DNA of 37,290 nucleotides from a bacterium (GCA_021786355.1 JAJYNK010000017.1:1-37290); one strand, 5' to 3'; numbered from the stretch's first letter, positions 1 through 9,399 are shown. The notes: a model not told the origin generated them from the letters alone. Translations and numbers: made by a program.

Positions 1-1
1 C

Positions 2-100
2 TGTTCTAAAAAAAGTATATTTGCCGACTATAAAAGGAAAGAGGGTGGAGGTAGAGACAATTACCAAACTGAACGGAACTACATAAAGAAGAAATTTTGA
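2..100 (+). CDS. Possible 3' end of a gene cut by the window edge
   Basis: Frame 2 is open from the window edge to a TGA at 98-100 and encodes about 32 residues rich in Lys, Arg and Tyr, ending NYIKKKF. No start is inside the window, so if real it is the C-terminus of a plus-strand gene to the left. I do not recognise the family. It could also be chance, since short open frames are common in AT-rich DNA. Confidence 0.25.
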   Translation, partial: CSKKSIFADYKRKEGGGRDNYQTERNYIKKKF

Positions 101-304
101 TATGCTAAAAAAATAATTTTTCATTTTATTCAATACAGAATAATACGGATAATTAAATACACACTGATTTATACGGATTTTATACAATTTTAATAATATG
201 AATAAATCGTTTAATAGTCAACGCGCGCATACCATTATCCGTATGAATCCCACACATAAATTATTATGTGTGGGGTAAATCCGCTTTAGTCCGTATTAAT
301 CCGT
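101..304. repeat. Intergenic stretch with degenerate TACGGAT/ATCCGTAT repeats
   Basis: This AT-rich spacer contains repeated words on both strands such as tacggataa, tatacggatt, tatccgtatgaatcc and gtccgtattaatccgtg. The same kind of word recurs at about 9084-9172 and, with gcg in place of ccg, inside miaA at 18394-18432. No gene was seen. A perfect hairpin at 249-274 is listed separately. Confidence 0.5.
249..274. repeat. Solo palindrome CCCACACATAA / TTATGTGTGGG
   Basis: Perfect 11-bp inverted repeat (249-259 and 264-274) with a 4-nt loop. The arm is the same word as the start of the 23-bp inverted repeats that bracket the GIY-YIG gene at 16031-16288, so this may be an empty or non-autonomous copy of that element. 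It could equally be a plain RNA hairpin downstream of the surface-protein terminator. Confidence 0.7.
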
Positions 305-305
305 G

Positions 306-337
306 AACTAAAATCCCCCTTTCGGGGGATTTTAGTT
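306..337 (-). terminator. Intrinsic terminator of the 1654-aa surface protein gene
   Basis: A 14-bp inverted repeat (306-319 and 324-337) with a TTTC loop and five G:C pairs at the top, flanked by A/T-rich arms giving a U-rich tail on the minus strand. It lies 10 bases past the stop codon at 348. The preceding word ctttagtccgt also precedes the terminator of the other surface gene. Confidence 0.85.
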
Positions 338-347
338 GCCACGATTT

Positions 348-3300
348 TTATTGCGCCGCTTTCTTTAACTCCTGAAGCTGAGCCAAAAGTTTCGCTATTT
401 TCGATTCAATATCTTGAATTAAAGCTTTCAACTGTTGGATCAACTGCGCTTTGGAAGACGCCTGCTCCGGCAGTTGCGGAGCGCTCGCGTTTGAACCAGC
501 TAAAAGCTGGTTTATCTTTGCCCGAGTCGCTGGGCCGACATCGCCGTATCCAAGATCGCCGGATTTCGCAACACCGTATTTTTCCTGAAATCTCTGAACA
601 GCTCTTTTTGTGGCAGTACCGAAATATCCGCTTATTGTTCCTTCAGGATAAATATCCTTATCTTGAGCTAAAAATTCCTGTAGAGATTTCACCTCAACGT
701 CGGTCACCCCCTGCATTAATCTAGATGTAATCTTTTTAATTAACCCTGTCGGCAATGAAGTTTGCGCTACTACTCCGGCCGGCTGCGAAATCGTACCAGT
801 AGCAGACGTTACCGATGAGGTAGTGGCAGCAAGAGAAGGAGCGAACCCCCCGCCACCACCGCCGCCCCCGGACAAAACCGATATCGGAAGACCGCTCTGC
901 GCAACTGCGCCGCTTGCCGGAGTGGCGGAGACCGCGTCTGTTGCCGCTGATTCGTTGTCATTACTATCCAAAGCCGAAACTTTATAGGAATAAGCCGTGC
1001 CATTCGTTAATCCGGTATCCGTGTAGCTCGTTGCCGTTGTTTGTCCAAGATACGGATAATCCGAACCGCTTAGACGATACACGTCGTACTTGGTAGCGCC
1101 AACAGAAGCGGTCCAGGATAAAGTAATTTGGCCGTTACCGGCTGTCGCCGATAAGCTCGCGGGAGTCGCTGGCGCCGTTGAAGAAGTGGCAAACATCGGA
1201 GCAAAAGTAGAAAAATGGCTTGTTGTCCCCTTCAAAGTTAAAGACGTAAGAGTATCCCAAGTCGCGCCGGTTGGTGAAGGTATCGGCGTTGTTGAAATTT
1301 CAGTCCAGTTATCCGCGGTATTGTCCCAATAGCCGATTTTAATTTTATTTGCGGCTGCTAAGCTGGTAACACCTCCGTTTATAAGCTCGGCTTTGGTAAG
1401 CACAATTTCCATATTGACGTTTTGAGAAAGATTGGAAATTTGTTTTCCTTGATTAGCCCCGCTGGAATACGCCGCTTCGATTTTTTTGCCTTTAGTTGAG
1501 AAAACCTTAACGTTATTTTTCTTCGGAACATCCATAGTGTTTTGCACCGTTACCTGTGTTTGAGTTGTATCCGACCCCAAAGCGCCTTGGGGAATATCCA
1601 ACTTAACGTCGTCAGTTTGAACAACGCCTCCTTGAGTCGGAGTGAACGACTGCGACGTCCGTTTAGTGTCAAAACTTACGGCCTGCAGATTTATTGTTAA
1701 GCCCGCAGACGGGGCAGTTACGCTGATCGGGTTAGCCGTGTTATACCCGTCAGCCACGGCTTGAACCTTCCACAAACCGCTTCCCACGCTTAAAGAGAAG
1801 CTGCCGTCTCCTTCTGACATTGCCCCTGCCCAACCGGCGCTTCCGGTTTGCTCAGCCCAAACCCGCGCACTTGCTATTGCTGTACCATTATACCTAACAT
1901 AACCGGTAATGGTTTGAGAATTTTGAGTTAAAGCCAAAGACAACCCGGTAGTCGTTGTGCTTATTGATTGGCTGGTTAATCGCGTCCCCGCAAATCCTGG
2001 TTTTCCGACTCCAATATCATAATTTCCTCCTCTTAATTTCATTGAGAAAGTCCCGTCGCTAGCCACTCTAGCGCCGCCGCCGCCGTTGGGACTCGCCGCC
2101 CAGACAAAAGCGTCGGTTGAACTTCCGGAAACTGTTCCTGACACCGCGTAAAATTCAACACTGCTCAAATCTATAACTATAGAAGTGCTAGCTGTGATTG
2201 CCGTTGTGGTCGGCGTAATCGGCCCGAATCCGGGAATTCCGCCTTCAATGGTGTAGGTGGTTGAACCAGAAAAAGGAACTTGGATGCTATAGGCATCGTA
2301 ATCCGCTCCTACGCTTGAAGTGGAATTGGTAAATCCGCCGCCAAGCGAACTGTGCGCGCCAATAAATACATTGGTAAACGTATTTTTCGGCTTTAGGCGA
2401 ATTTCTAGTGTTGCTGTATTGACGGAAACATTAATACCTGTTTGATCGGCGCTTACCGCATTACCACTGTTTAATTGCGCTTTATAAAGCTCTCCCTGGC
2501 CCATTTGCGCGGCGTGAAGATAAAGATTAGTAAGGCCCGTTCTTATTTTGAACGTAAACGCGCCGGTATTGTCGGTTTTAGCCCAACCCATTCCCGGTCC
2601 AAATTCTCCTTGAGTAACCCAAGTATCAACCTGCGAAACACCGGATCCGTTTTTGGAAACCGTTCCAGAAATCGTCACAAAATTGGCGCTGCTTAAAGTA
2701 AAGTTAACGGTCGGGCTGGTGGAATTAGTCACCACAATATTTGCTTGTTCCGACATTTGTCCGTAATCCTTGCTGAATCCGCCGACATGGTAATTGGAAC
2801 AAGGCGAAACATACATTTTGTAATAACCTTGGGAATCAGTAAACGCGTGTCCGCCACCGGGTCCGCCGGAACACCAAGCGTTTACGTCAACATTGGCAAT
2901 CGCGCTTCCAGTGCCGTCTTTTACATAACCCGAGATATTACTTGTTGGCGGTTCCAATCGTATCGTTATCACCGGCGCGCTGGCATTAAGCGCGAACGCG
3001 CTTGAAGCATCGACTACTACGTCTCTTTCAACTGACGAGGGCATACCGGGTCCGCCAACGCCTACTCGATAAGTACCTTGACTCACATAAAGAGTGAAGT
3101 ATCCGGTGCTATTGGGCATAGTCGCGGTACCTTTTCCGTTTGCTATCGGCTGATAAGCCGAGATCCACATCTCGTTATACTTAGCCGCCGAAAGCGCGCT
3201 GCCGCTCCCGTCGACAACTCTGCCGTAAATTTTCCTATCAGCCGCGGTAAAATCAAGATTGGCGGTAATCGTTGTGGTGGAATTGCTTATTTCAAACATC

Positions 3301-5312
3301 TGTCCGTTAGGTTCAAGAAGCGGTGAGGTGCTTGTTGTTGAAGGAGACGGAGGAAAATGCGCCTCAACTCTATAAAATCCATTACTCGGCAAAGCAACGC
3401 TGTAAGCCACCTGACAAGTGCTGGTTGTGCTGAAAAAAGCGGGCATCGCGCCTCCCGGTCCCATAGTGGTGTTTACGCCTTGAGGCGACGCCATAACGGC
3501 AATTGCCTTATTTTGGCCGTCAGCGCCGCAACTCGCCTGCGTAGTTATCGTGCCGGAAACTTTTCTGGTTGTCGCGCCTTGCAAAGTCAAAACTAACGGG
3601 CTGGAAGTTGAAGTTCCGGATTGGATATTCGCGCCGGGAGCCGGTAAACGAGCGCCAGTTGGATCAAACGCCCAAACCATCCCCATACCCGCAATATTGG
3701 TTATCGTGTAAACTCCTGTGCTTGTGCTGAAAGTTACCCCCGCGCTCGCGGCAGTATAAACTTGGGGTCCATTCATCCCCGCTATAACCAAACTCACATT
3801 GCTACTGGATGTAACCGTGGAAGTGCTCGCGCCGGATAAAAGATCAACCCGGACATTGAGAGGGCCTGAAATATCAAAAAACGTGTTCTGATTCATATCC
3901 GAAGTCATACCATCGGAAGTCACAACTGTAATCGGACCTCCTTGAGCTCCTGTCGGAACAATAGCGGTAATTGAAGTGCTACTCCAAGCAGTCGTGGAAG
4001 CCACGATTGGCTGAAGCGGTCCTGTGTTTGGGTTAAACCCGCCCGAGAACAAAACCGTGCCGGCGCTAGCCCCGAAATTAGTTCCGGCAATCGTTACAGC
4101 GCTTCCTACCGCTCCCGAAGTCGGAGAAACCGTAGTAATTGTCGGCATCGAAGCCGTAGAAACAGTAATACTGCTATTAGAGTAAGAAAGAGGAAGGTTA
4201 TTTGTATCGGTAACTCCCGAAATTGCCAAGCTTATGGTTGCTCCGCCGGTTAAGCTTAAGTTTTTAATAGTCACGCGGTTGCCCATAACCTCTATAAATG
4301 CCGTTCCATAACCGCCGCAACTTAACGCCGCGCCGTTAAGCGTATAGTTCGCGCAATTCATCGCTAAATCTCCTCTTAAATTTTTACTGACATTAATCAC
4401 TATTTTATTAGTGAATGCCGCAACCGAAGTAATTGTCGGCGGAGTTGAAGACGTGTTAGGCGTAAACTGGACAAAAGTGCTTGTGGCATTGCCGGCCGCG
4501 TCGGTTACTGCCAGCCACAAGGAAGAATAAAAAGTAGCGCCGATATTTATATTGGTTTGACCAGCGGAGTTAAGAGCGCCCGAAGCGAGCGACGCCGAAC
4601 TAGTAGTAGAAGTTGTGTAAATTGATAAAATTCCTTGCTCGCCGATCCCTCCCGAACCACCAATATCGCTTAAAGAATAATTTCCGCCACTGTACGTAAG
4701 TATGGCCTTAGTCGGATCAGGAGTTTGGGAATGAACATCAGCGACAACTGGAGCTGTCGTGGTGGCGTTGGTAGTAGGAGAATTCGCCGATGTTTTAACG
4801 CCACTCGCGGAAATATTTACCGTAACGCCCTGACGAATTGTTCCGGCAGCTTCAGGATAACCGTTATCAGTCCATAAATTTGAAGTTCTTAAAACAACGA
4901 AAAATAGTCCGGTTGCCGGAGTTGTTGTCGCGGCCGCGATGTTTATCGTAGTTGTCGTGGCGATATTAACACTTGAGGTTGCAAGTAATGTATCGGTTGG
5001 GTCAAAAGAAAAATTAGAATTTGCGTCTTTATATACGCCTACCCAGTCAAAACTGGACGAAGCAATTGCGGTGCTTGTCGCGCTTGTTGATGTGGAAACC
5101 AAAACCGTTGTACTTGATAGAGTTTCACCAGCGTTAGCGGATAAGCCAAGCGTTAAAACAGGAATTAACGACCCCGCCCTTACGGTACTGGTCGTGCTGA
5201 CCATCGCCGTTGAAGTGCCGCTTACCGCAGCCTGCGCGTTATTTAATAAACCGATCGCAAAAAAACTGGCGATTACAAAAATCGCCCCGACAAAAAAGAA
5301 CTTTCTAAACAT
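348..5312 (-). CDS. Giant secreted multidomain surface protein with C-terminal peptidoglycan-binding domain
   Basis: A 1654-aa exported protein. Residues 1-29 are a clear Sec signal peptide (basic start, hydrophobic core, AQAA cleavage site). The body is Ser/Thr/Gly-rich and beta-rich. About 391-480 is an IPT/TIG-like domain (SPTSGAVGSAVTIAGTNFG). Roughly six carboxypeptidase-regulatory-like sandwiches follow, each opening with an SGxV or GYV strand near 580, 694, 789, 877, 1054 and 1131. A fibronectin type III domain lies at about 1380-1467 and a poly-Gly hinge near 1480. A PG_binding_1 domain at about 1530-1605 has the YFGTATKRAVQRFQ motif, and a Leu-rich coiled coil ends the protein. The inferred role is an adhesin or cell-surface stalk held to peptidoglycan by its C-terminus. 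The start is fixed by the signal peptide. No Shine-Dalgarno is obvious. The gene is monocistronic and ends in its own terminator. Confidence 0.9.
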   Translation of the reverse strand: MFRKFFFVGAIFVIASFFAIGLLNNAQAAVSGTSTAMVSTTSTVRAGSLIPVLTLGLSANAGETLSSTTVLVSTSTSATSTAIASSSFDWVGVYKDANSNFSFDPTDTLLATSSVNIATTTTINIAAATTTPATGLFFVVLRTSNLWTDNGYPEAAGTIRQGVTVNISASGVKTSANSPTTNATTTAPVVADVHSQTPDPTKAILTYSGGNYSLSDIGGSGGIGEQGILSIYTTSTTSSASLASGALNSAGQTNINIGATFYSSLWLAVTDAAGNATSTFVQFTPNTSSTPPTITSVAAFTNKIVINVSKNLRGDLAMNCANYTLNGAALSCGGYGTAFIEVMGNRVTIKNLSLTGGATISLAISGVTDTNNLPLSYSNSSITVSTASMPTITTVSPTSGAVGSAVTIAGTNFGASAGTVLFSGGFNPNTGPLQPIVASTTAWSSTSITAIVPTGAQGGPITVVTSDGMTSDMNQNTFFDISGPLNVRVDLLSGASTSTVTSSSNVSLVIAGMNGPQVYTAASAGVTFSTSTGVYTITNIAGMGMVWAFDPTGARLPAPGANIQSGTSTSSPLVLTLQGATTRKVSGTITTQASCGADGQNKAIAVMASPQGVNTTMGPGGAMPAFFSTTSTCQVAYSVALPSNGFYRVEAHFPPSPSTTSTSPLLEPNGQMFEISNSTTTITANLDFTAADRKIYGRVVDGSGSALSAAKYNEMWISAYQPIANGKGTATMPNSTGYFTLYVSQGTYRVGVGGPGMPSSVERDVVVDASSAFALNASAPVITIRLEPPTSNISGYVKDGTGSAIANVDVNAWCSGGPGGGHAFTDSQGYYKMYVSPCSNYHVGGFSKDYGQMSEQANIVVTNSTSPTVNFTLSSANFVTISGTVSKNGSGVSQVDTWVTQGEFGPGMGWAKTDNTGAFTFKIRTGLTNLYLHAAQMGQGELYKAQLNSGNAVSADQTGINVSVNTATLEIRLKPKNTFTNVFIGAHSSLGGGFTNSTSSVGADYDAYSIQVPFSGSTTYTIEGGIPGFGPITPTTTAITASTSIVIDLSSVEFYAVSGTVSGSSTDAFVWAASPNGGGGARVASDGTFSMKLRGGNYDIGVGKPGFAGTRLTSQSISTTTTGLSLALTQNSQTITGYVRYNGTAIASARVWAEQTGSAGWAGAMSEGDGSFSLSVGSGLWKVQAVADGYNTANPISVTAPSAGLTINLQAVSFDTKRTSQSFTPTQGGVVQTDDVKLDIPQGALGSDTTQTQVTVQNTMDVPKKNNVKVFSTKGKKIEAAYSSGANQGKQISNLSQNVNMEIVLTKAELINGGVTSLAAANKIKIGYWDNTADNWTEISTTPIPSPTGATWDTLTSLTLKGTTSHFSTFAPMFATSSTAPATPASLSATAGNGQITLSWTASVGATKYDVYRLSGSDYPYLGQTTATSYTDTGLTNGTAYSYKVSALDSNDNESAATDAVSATPASGAVAQSGLPISVLSGGGGGGGGFAPSLAATTSSVTSATGTISQPAGVVAQTSLPTGLIKKITSRLMQGVTDVEVKSLQEFLAQDKDIYPEGTISGYFGTATKRAVQRFQEKYGVAKSGDLGYGDVGPATRAKINQLLAGSNASAPQLPEQASSKAQLIQQLKALIQDIESKIAKLLAQLQELKKAAQ

Positions 5313-5540
5313 TTTTTTAAAAACCGCGAACTGAAAATTATTTGCTTATAATTTTACAGATCTGCGACTTTTTATTATTAAAAACAAGACCTTTTTCACC
5401 GCGCTTTATTGATAGAGTTGATTTATATTTAATGAATATAAATCAACAGTAATTCCCGCTTATTTCAAGTATACAATAATAATTTTTTTAATAATGTGGA
5501 TAACTATTTGGATACGTTAAATACAAAATTCTTTAGTCCG
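5313..5540. other. Leader and spacer between the two surface-protein genes
   Basis: No gene seen. The region must hold the promoter of the 1654-aa gene on the minus strand, but I cannot choose one convincingly among several AT-rich -10-like words. A perfect 13-bp hairpin lies at 5417-5447 (arms gttgatttatatt and its complement, loop TAATG), about 105 bases upstream of the start codon. It could be an operator or a leader structure. Confidence 0.5.
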
Positions 5541-5542
5541 TG

Positions 5543-5576
5543 AATTCAAAAACCCCCTTTGGGGGGCTTTTGAATT
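5543..5576 (-). terminator. Intrinsic terminator of the 1087-aa surface protein gene
   Basis: Inverted repeat aattcaaaa...ccccc/ggggg...cttttgaatt around a TTT loop, followed on the minus strand by a T-run within the arm. It lies about 40 bases beyond the stop at 5616. Its design matches the terminator at 306-337, and the flanking ctttagtccgt word is shared. Confidence 0.85.
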
Positions 5577-5615
5577 GCCGATTATTAGCTATCGGGAAAC
5601 TCCAATCAGAAGTTA

Positions 5616-8600
5616 CTAGAAGCTGAATGTATTCGTCTGGCCATTGATTGGTAACGTGATTGACGGATCCAATGAAGAAATAGTCGTCAACACTCCATCG
5701 TTCCAGGTAGCGGCTTGTACCGCAATCTGGTAGGTCCTTGTTGAAGGACTGGTTGTTACCAAGTTAGACGCAGAGGTCAAATCAGCTTTTACAATCAAGT
5801 AGTAGTTTTGTCCAGCAGGAATAGTCCAACCAGTAGAACCATTCAAGGTAAATGTCATCGTATTAGTAGACGTTACCGTTGAAGTAGCTAGTACCGTTGA
5901 AGGCTTGTCGCTTCCGTACACTGTCAAAAGAACAGATGACGAAGTTTGTAACAAGTTACCCGCCTGGCTCAAGTTTACAGTCTTTATGACTGCGTCATAT
6001 CCACCAGCGGCAAAAGTGAACTGGCCGACAGTCGCGCCGTTGGAAAGACCAGCCGGTGCGGTGTATGACGGACCAGAGCTTACGCCCAAAGTGGCTCTGT
6101 AAACGGTCTGGTTATTCGTATTGTACGTAAGCGTAGTCGTGGTAGCGACTATTGATGTAGTTGTTGCTCCAGACGCGTTGTTATAAGTGTAGTTATACAA
6201 TCTGAGTGCGTGTACCGCGCCAGACGAAGCTGACGGATAAGCCACTGTGTCAGCAACCACACTCAACGTCTTGTATGAGCTTACCGGAACAGTTACTCCT
6301 GCCAACGGGAAAGCGATAACGCTAGTGGAATCCTCTGATCCCGTAGCCAATTGAGTTGTTCCATCCATCAATCTGTAGTTGGTAAATGACCTGTCAGATG
6401 AAGTTGTTACTCCCGCGCTGGTTGTAATGTCGTACACCTGAAGATTGGTCAAGACAGAGCTACCATTATTGTCCGTGGTAAATCTGAATTTACCAAGCGA
6501 AATGCCATTAACTCCCATTCCGACAAAAGCGGCATTCGGAGTAGCGGCATCAACAGTTCCGGTCAAAGTACCGCCAGTTGTTATACTGACAGTCTGACCG
6601 GTTACGCCTGTGATGGAAACCGAGTTTCCAACATTGTTTGTAGCATTAACCGATGTCAAAGTAATCAACGCTGAACTGGTTGCGGTCGCGCTATTGGAAA
6701 GATTCGCGTAAACATCAACAACCGCAGTCGCGCCCGGATTAATCGCCACTGTTGAAGCAGCGTTAAAGGTATACGGTTGGTTAGCTGTAACAGTCGGCTG
6801 GGCATTGCCTGCCTGAACGCCATTAACTTTAACAGTCAAGGCTGTAATCCAAGCAGCTTGCCCTGCGCTATTAACAGTCGTCACAGTAACACCAGTCATA
6901 TTAACACTGTTAATCTGACCAGCTGTTAAGTTAAACGACGCGATTTTTGCTTGGCTAGCTCCGGCTACAACAATCGGGGTTCCCAAAGCGTAGTTCAAAG
7001 ACGACGCTAGCTGGGTACCTGACGCCAATACCGCCAATGTGTAACCAGCAACTGAAGAAACAGTAACTGACGCGTAACTAGTGTAGCTCTGCGCAGTTCC
7101 ACTTGAAAGAGTTATCAAATAAGAACCTGTAGCAGACGAACTAATATCAGCGTAAACAGTCAAAGTTCTGGTCTGATTAGCCGAGATAATGTAGTTTAAC
7201 GATCCAGAACCAACGCTAAATGTCGCGGCTCCGGTAGTCAAAGTGGTTCCCAGCTGAACTCCCTGATCATCCACAACCCTAACGTTTGTAAGGTTAGCCG
7301 CTGTGCCGGTGATAGCGAAGTTTAATTGCTGGATTTTAACGCTGTCTCCAGAAGCTAACAAATCAAGTTTAGCTAACGGCTGGTTGGTATTTCCAGCAAC
7401 AACATTAGTTGCCGGAGAATTAACGTTTCTTGACAAAACCAATCCACCGTTTGCGATTGTCGCGCTGTAGAAGTAAACCGGGAATGAACCCAATGCCGTA
7501 GCAAGGGTCGCTCCGATTCCTACGCTGTAAGTCGCGTCTGTCGCGTTTACATCAGCAGCTTGCTGAAGAGAAAACTGGAAGGTTCTGTTAACTCCGCCAG
7601 TGATGTCAGCATAAACCTGTAAAACAACGGTTTGTCCTGACGACAAAGATAACGGAGCGGCTGACATATCAAATGTCAAAACATTGTCAGAACCAAGCTG
7701 GGCGATTGTAGCGCCGACTTGAGTTCCGCCGTTCATTAACTTGATATTTTGCAAGAAGCTCGGAGTAACGCTTCCGACATTAAGCAATCGGATGCTGTTG
7801 ATTTTAACCGGCTGGTTTCCAGCTTGCGCCGAAACCTGACCAACTAAATAATTCGTCTGTCCCGCGTTTACGGTGACAGTTGAGCTGGCTGCGCCGGAAA
7901 GAGTCAATGTGGCAAGGTTAGAAACGCTTACCAAGGCATACTGACTGCCGCTTACCGGGAAATTACCCGAAACTGTGCCGGTTCCAGAAACTGTTACATC
8001 GGTCGCGGCCGCAACGCCAAACGACAGCACGTGGCTGGCGCTTGAAGTAGCAGTGGTCGCATCCAAAGTAACGGTAATGGCTTTTGTTGTTCCGGCTTTT
8101 ACGGTAAAGAGACCGTTGGCATTGCTAAAGTTAACTTTAGCAAGCGAAACTCCCAAATTGGTAGCCAATCTGGTAACGCCGTCGTAAAGATACATATTGT
8201 TAATATCTGCATCTTGCGACAAGCCGCTTCTCGTTACTTTTACGCCTGTAACAACAGCATCGGCTGATCCGGCAGTGAAGTTAAGCTTCAAAACCGGAGT
8301 ATTCACAGCGCCGATAGCCAAATTGGCTGACGCTGGGTTATCAGAAGCTAAAGAAACAGAAACTGCTCCAGAAACTGGAGTGGTGCTTGTGCCCGTTCCA
8401 GTGCCGGTTCCGGTTCCCGTTCCTGTTCCAGTGCCGGTTCCGGTTCCTGTTGAAGCCAAGGAATTAACAAAACTCCTTGTTATCGGACCAAAATAACCGA
8501 CTGCTGGAGAAATTTTATTAGCTGCCTGATACTTTGCCAAAGCGGCTTTGGTCTTGGCGCCGAAATAAGTGCTTTCATTGCCAACTGAACCAGCTCCGCT

Positions 8601-8879
8601 GGCAGAAACTGTGAATCCTTGAGCATTCAAGAATTGCTGAAGGGACTTAACATCCGCTCCGCTTGATCCCACAGTGAGGTTGCGGGTAAACGAATAAGAA
8701 GATGATGTTCCCTGTACTTGCGTTAATTGCGATTTGGCCGCGTTAAGCTGAGCCATAAGCGCTGCGATTTGGGCTTCCAAATCCGTAGTGCTTGTCTGAG
8801 CAAAAGCAACCGGCGCCATCATATAGACAACGGTTGTTACGGAAACCGCAATGGACGCAAATTTTCGTCCTATATTCAT
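5616..8879 (-). CDS. Secreted S-layer-like surface protein with N-terminal peptidoglycan-binding domain
   Basis: A 1087-aa exported protein. Residues 1-28 are a signal peptide ending VAFAQTS. Residues 31-56 form an Ala/Leu/Gln coiled coil (LEAQIAALMAQLNAAKSQL). Residues about 64-145 form a PG_binding_1 domain (SGADVKSLQQFLNAQGF, YFGAKTKAALAKYQ, GYFGPITRSFVN). A Gly-Thr dipeptide linker follows at about 147-167, then more than 900 residues of Ser/Thr/Val-rich beta repeats with no recognised enzymatic motif. Such abundant, Lys-poor beta proteins are plausible S-layer or pilus-like surface subunits in CPR cells, but this is inference. Modules are in mirror order to the neighbouring 1654-aa protein. 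The start is chosen for the signal peptide. A terminator follows. Confidence 0.9.
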   Translation of the reverse strand: MNIGRKFASIAVSVTTVVYMMAPVAFAQTSTTDLEAQIAALMAQLNAAKSQLTQVQGTSSSYSFTRNLTVGSSGADVKSLQQFLNAQGFTVSASGAGSVGNESTYFGAKTKAALAKYQAANKISPAVGYFGPITRSFVNSLASTGTGTGTGTGTGTGTGTGTGTSTTPVSGAVSVSLASDNPASANLAIGAVNTPVLKLNFTAGSADAVVTGVKVTRSGLSQDADINNMYLYDGVTRLATNLGVSLAKVNFSNANGLFTVKAGTTKAITVTLDATTATSSASHVLSFGVAAATDVTVSGTGTVSGNFPVSGSQYALVSVSNLATLTLSGAASSTVTVNAGQTNYLVGQVSAQAGNQPVKINSIRLLNVGSVTPSFLQNIKLMNGGTQVGATIAQLGSDNVLTFDMSAAPLSLSSGQTVVLQVYADITGGVNRTFQFSLQQAADVNATDATYSVGIGATLATALGSFPVYFYSATIANGGLVLSRNVNSPATNVVAGNTNQPLAKLDLLASGDSVKIQQLNFAITGTAANLTNVRVVDDQGVQLGTTLTTGAATFSVGSGSLNYIISANQTRTLTVYADISSSATGSYLITLSSGTAQSYTSYASVTVSSVAGYTLAVLASGTQLASSLNYALGTPIVVAGASQAKIASFNLTAGQINSVNMTGVTVTTVNSAGQAAWITALTVKVNGVQAGNAQPTVTANQPYTFNAASTVAINPGATAVVDVYANLSNSATATSSALITLTSVNATNNVGNSVSITGVTGQTVSITTGGTLTGTVDAATPNAAFVGMGVNGISLGKFRFTTDNNGSSVLTNLQVYDITTSAGVTTSSDRSFTNYRLMDGTTQLATGSEDSTSVIAFPLAGVTVPVSSYKTLSVVADTVAYPSASSGAVHALRLYNYTYNNASGATTTSIVATTTTLTYNTNNQTVYRATLGVSSGPSYTAPAGLSNGATVGQFTFAAGGYDAVIKTVNLSQAGNLLQTSSSVLLTVYGSDKPSTVLATSTVTSTNTMTFTLNGSTGWTIPAGQNYYLIVKADLTSASNLVTTSPSTRTYQIAVQAATWNDGVLTTISSLDPSITLPINGQTNTFSF
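8388..8452 (-). repeat. Hexamer tandem repeat encoding the Gly-Thr linker
   Basis: About eleven imperfect copies of GG(A/C/G/T)AC(C/T/G) on the coding strand encode the alternating Gly-Thr hinge between the peptidoglycan-binding domain and the beta body of the surface protein. A longer internal unit (gttccagtgccggttccggt) occurs twice. Such an array is prone to slippage in multiples of six bases, changing linker length without a frameshift. Confidence 0.85.
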
Positions 8880-9174
8880 TTTTATGTTTTCGTTTTAATG
8901 CCCTTTTTAAAAATAAATTATTTCTAAAATGAGCTTTTATTTTTGACTTAAATTATTTTTCAGAAAAGCTATTGCCTTCCAATCGACCCACTGCCTGACC
9001 GTGTGAGGTTAGGCGGCAGCCTGATAAAACAATAACTCTGGTAGCTTGGTAAATAACTAACAACCAACAACTTATTCTATCCATATCAATCTGTGTGTAT
9101 TTTCCGTACGTTCTTAACTTAATCTGTATAATCCGCGTGTATTTTATTATCTGTATAAATCCGTATTTTATAAT
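8880..9174. other. Promoter and leader region of the 1087-aa gene plus degenerate repeats
   Basis: No convincing gene. The 60 bases just upstream of 8879 are A/T-rich and lack a strong Shine-Dalgarno. A hairpin with 8-bp arms (gcctgacc/ggttaggc, one G.T pair) lies at about 8993-9014. Bases about 9084-9172 hold degenerate repeats (tctgtgtgtattttccgta, tctgtataatccgcgtgt, tctgtataaatccgt) like those at 120-305. Confidence 0.4.
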
Positions 9175-9197
9175 AAAAAATCCTCGCATGAGCGAGG
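9175..9197 (-). terminator. Intrinsic terminator of a minus-strand transcript
   Basis: CCTCGC/GCGAGG stem (9182-9187 and 9192-9197) with a 4-nt loop, followed on the minus strand by a run of six T. It would end a transcript started at the promoter at 9511-9540, or read-through from the HTH gene at 9633-10412. Confidence 0.7.
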
Positions 9198-9276
9198 CGA
9201 ATCCCATTATAATATCACGAGGCAATTATGCCGAGTAAGTATCGGCGAAGTCAAATATCTACTTATCACGCGATAT

Positions 9277-9399
9277 TTACAGCTTCGCTGTGATAATAAT
9301 AGATAAAAGCTCAACTAAAAAGTTTCGCGATATTATTGTTTGGTTTAGCCTCACTCTAAACCCCGCACCAAAAGAAGATATTTCATTCCTTTGGAGCAT
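9277..9399 (-). CDS. Possible 40-aa ORF inside the structured transcript
   Basis: An ATG at 9399 is preceded by an AGGAGG Shine-Dalgarno (9410-9415, 10 bases upstream). The frame encodes 40 residues beginning MLQRNEISSFG and ending ITAKL. There is no recognisable domain. The ribosome site sits in the loop of the long inverted repeat and could be exposed or sequestered by it. It may be chance. Confidence 0.2.
   Translation of the reverse strand: MLQRNEISSFGAGFRVRLNQTIISRNFLVELLSIIITAKL

Noticed and set aside
8197-8496. 99-aa plus-strand frame with Val-Pro repeats
   Set aside because: It is the shadow of the Gly-Thr hexamer array on the opposite strand of the surface-protein gene.
8953-9225. 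90-aa minus-strand frame
   Set aside because: It crosses an intrinsic terminator and degenerate repeats, has no Shine-Dalgarno and no family resemblance.
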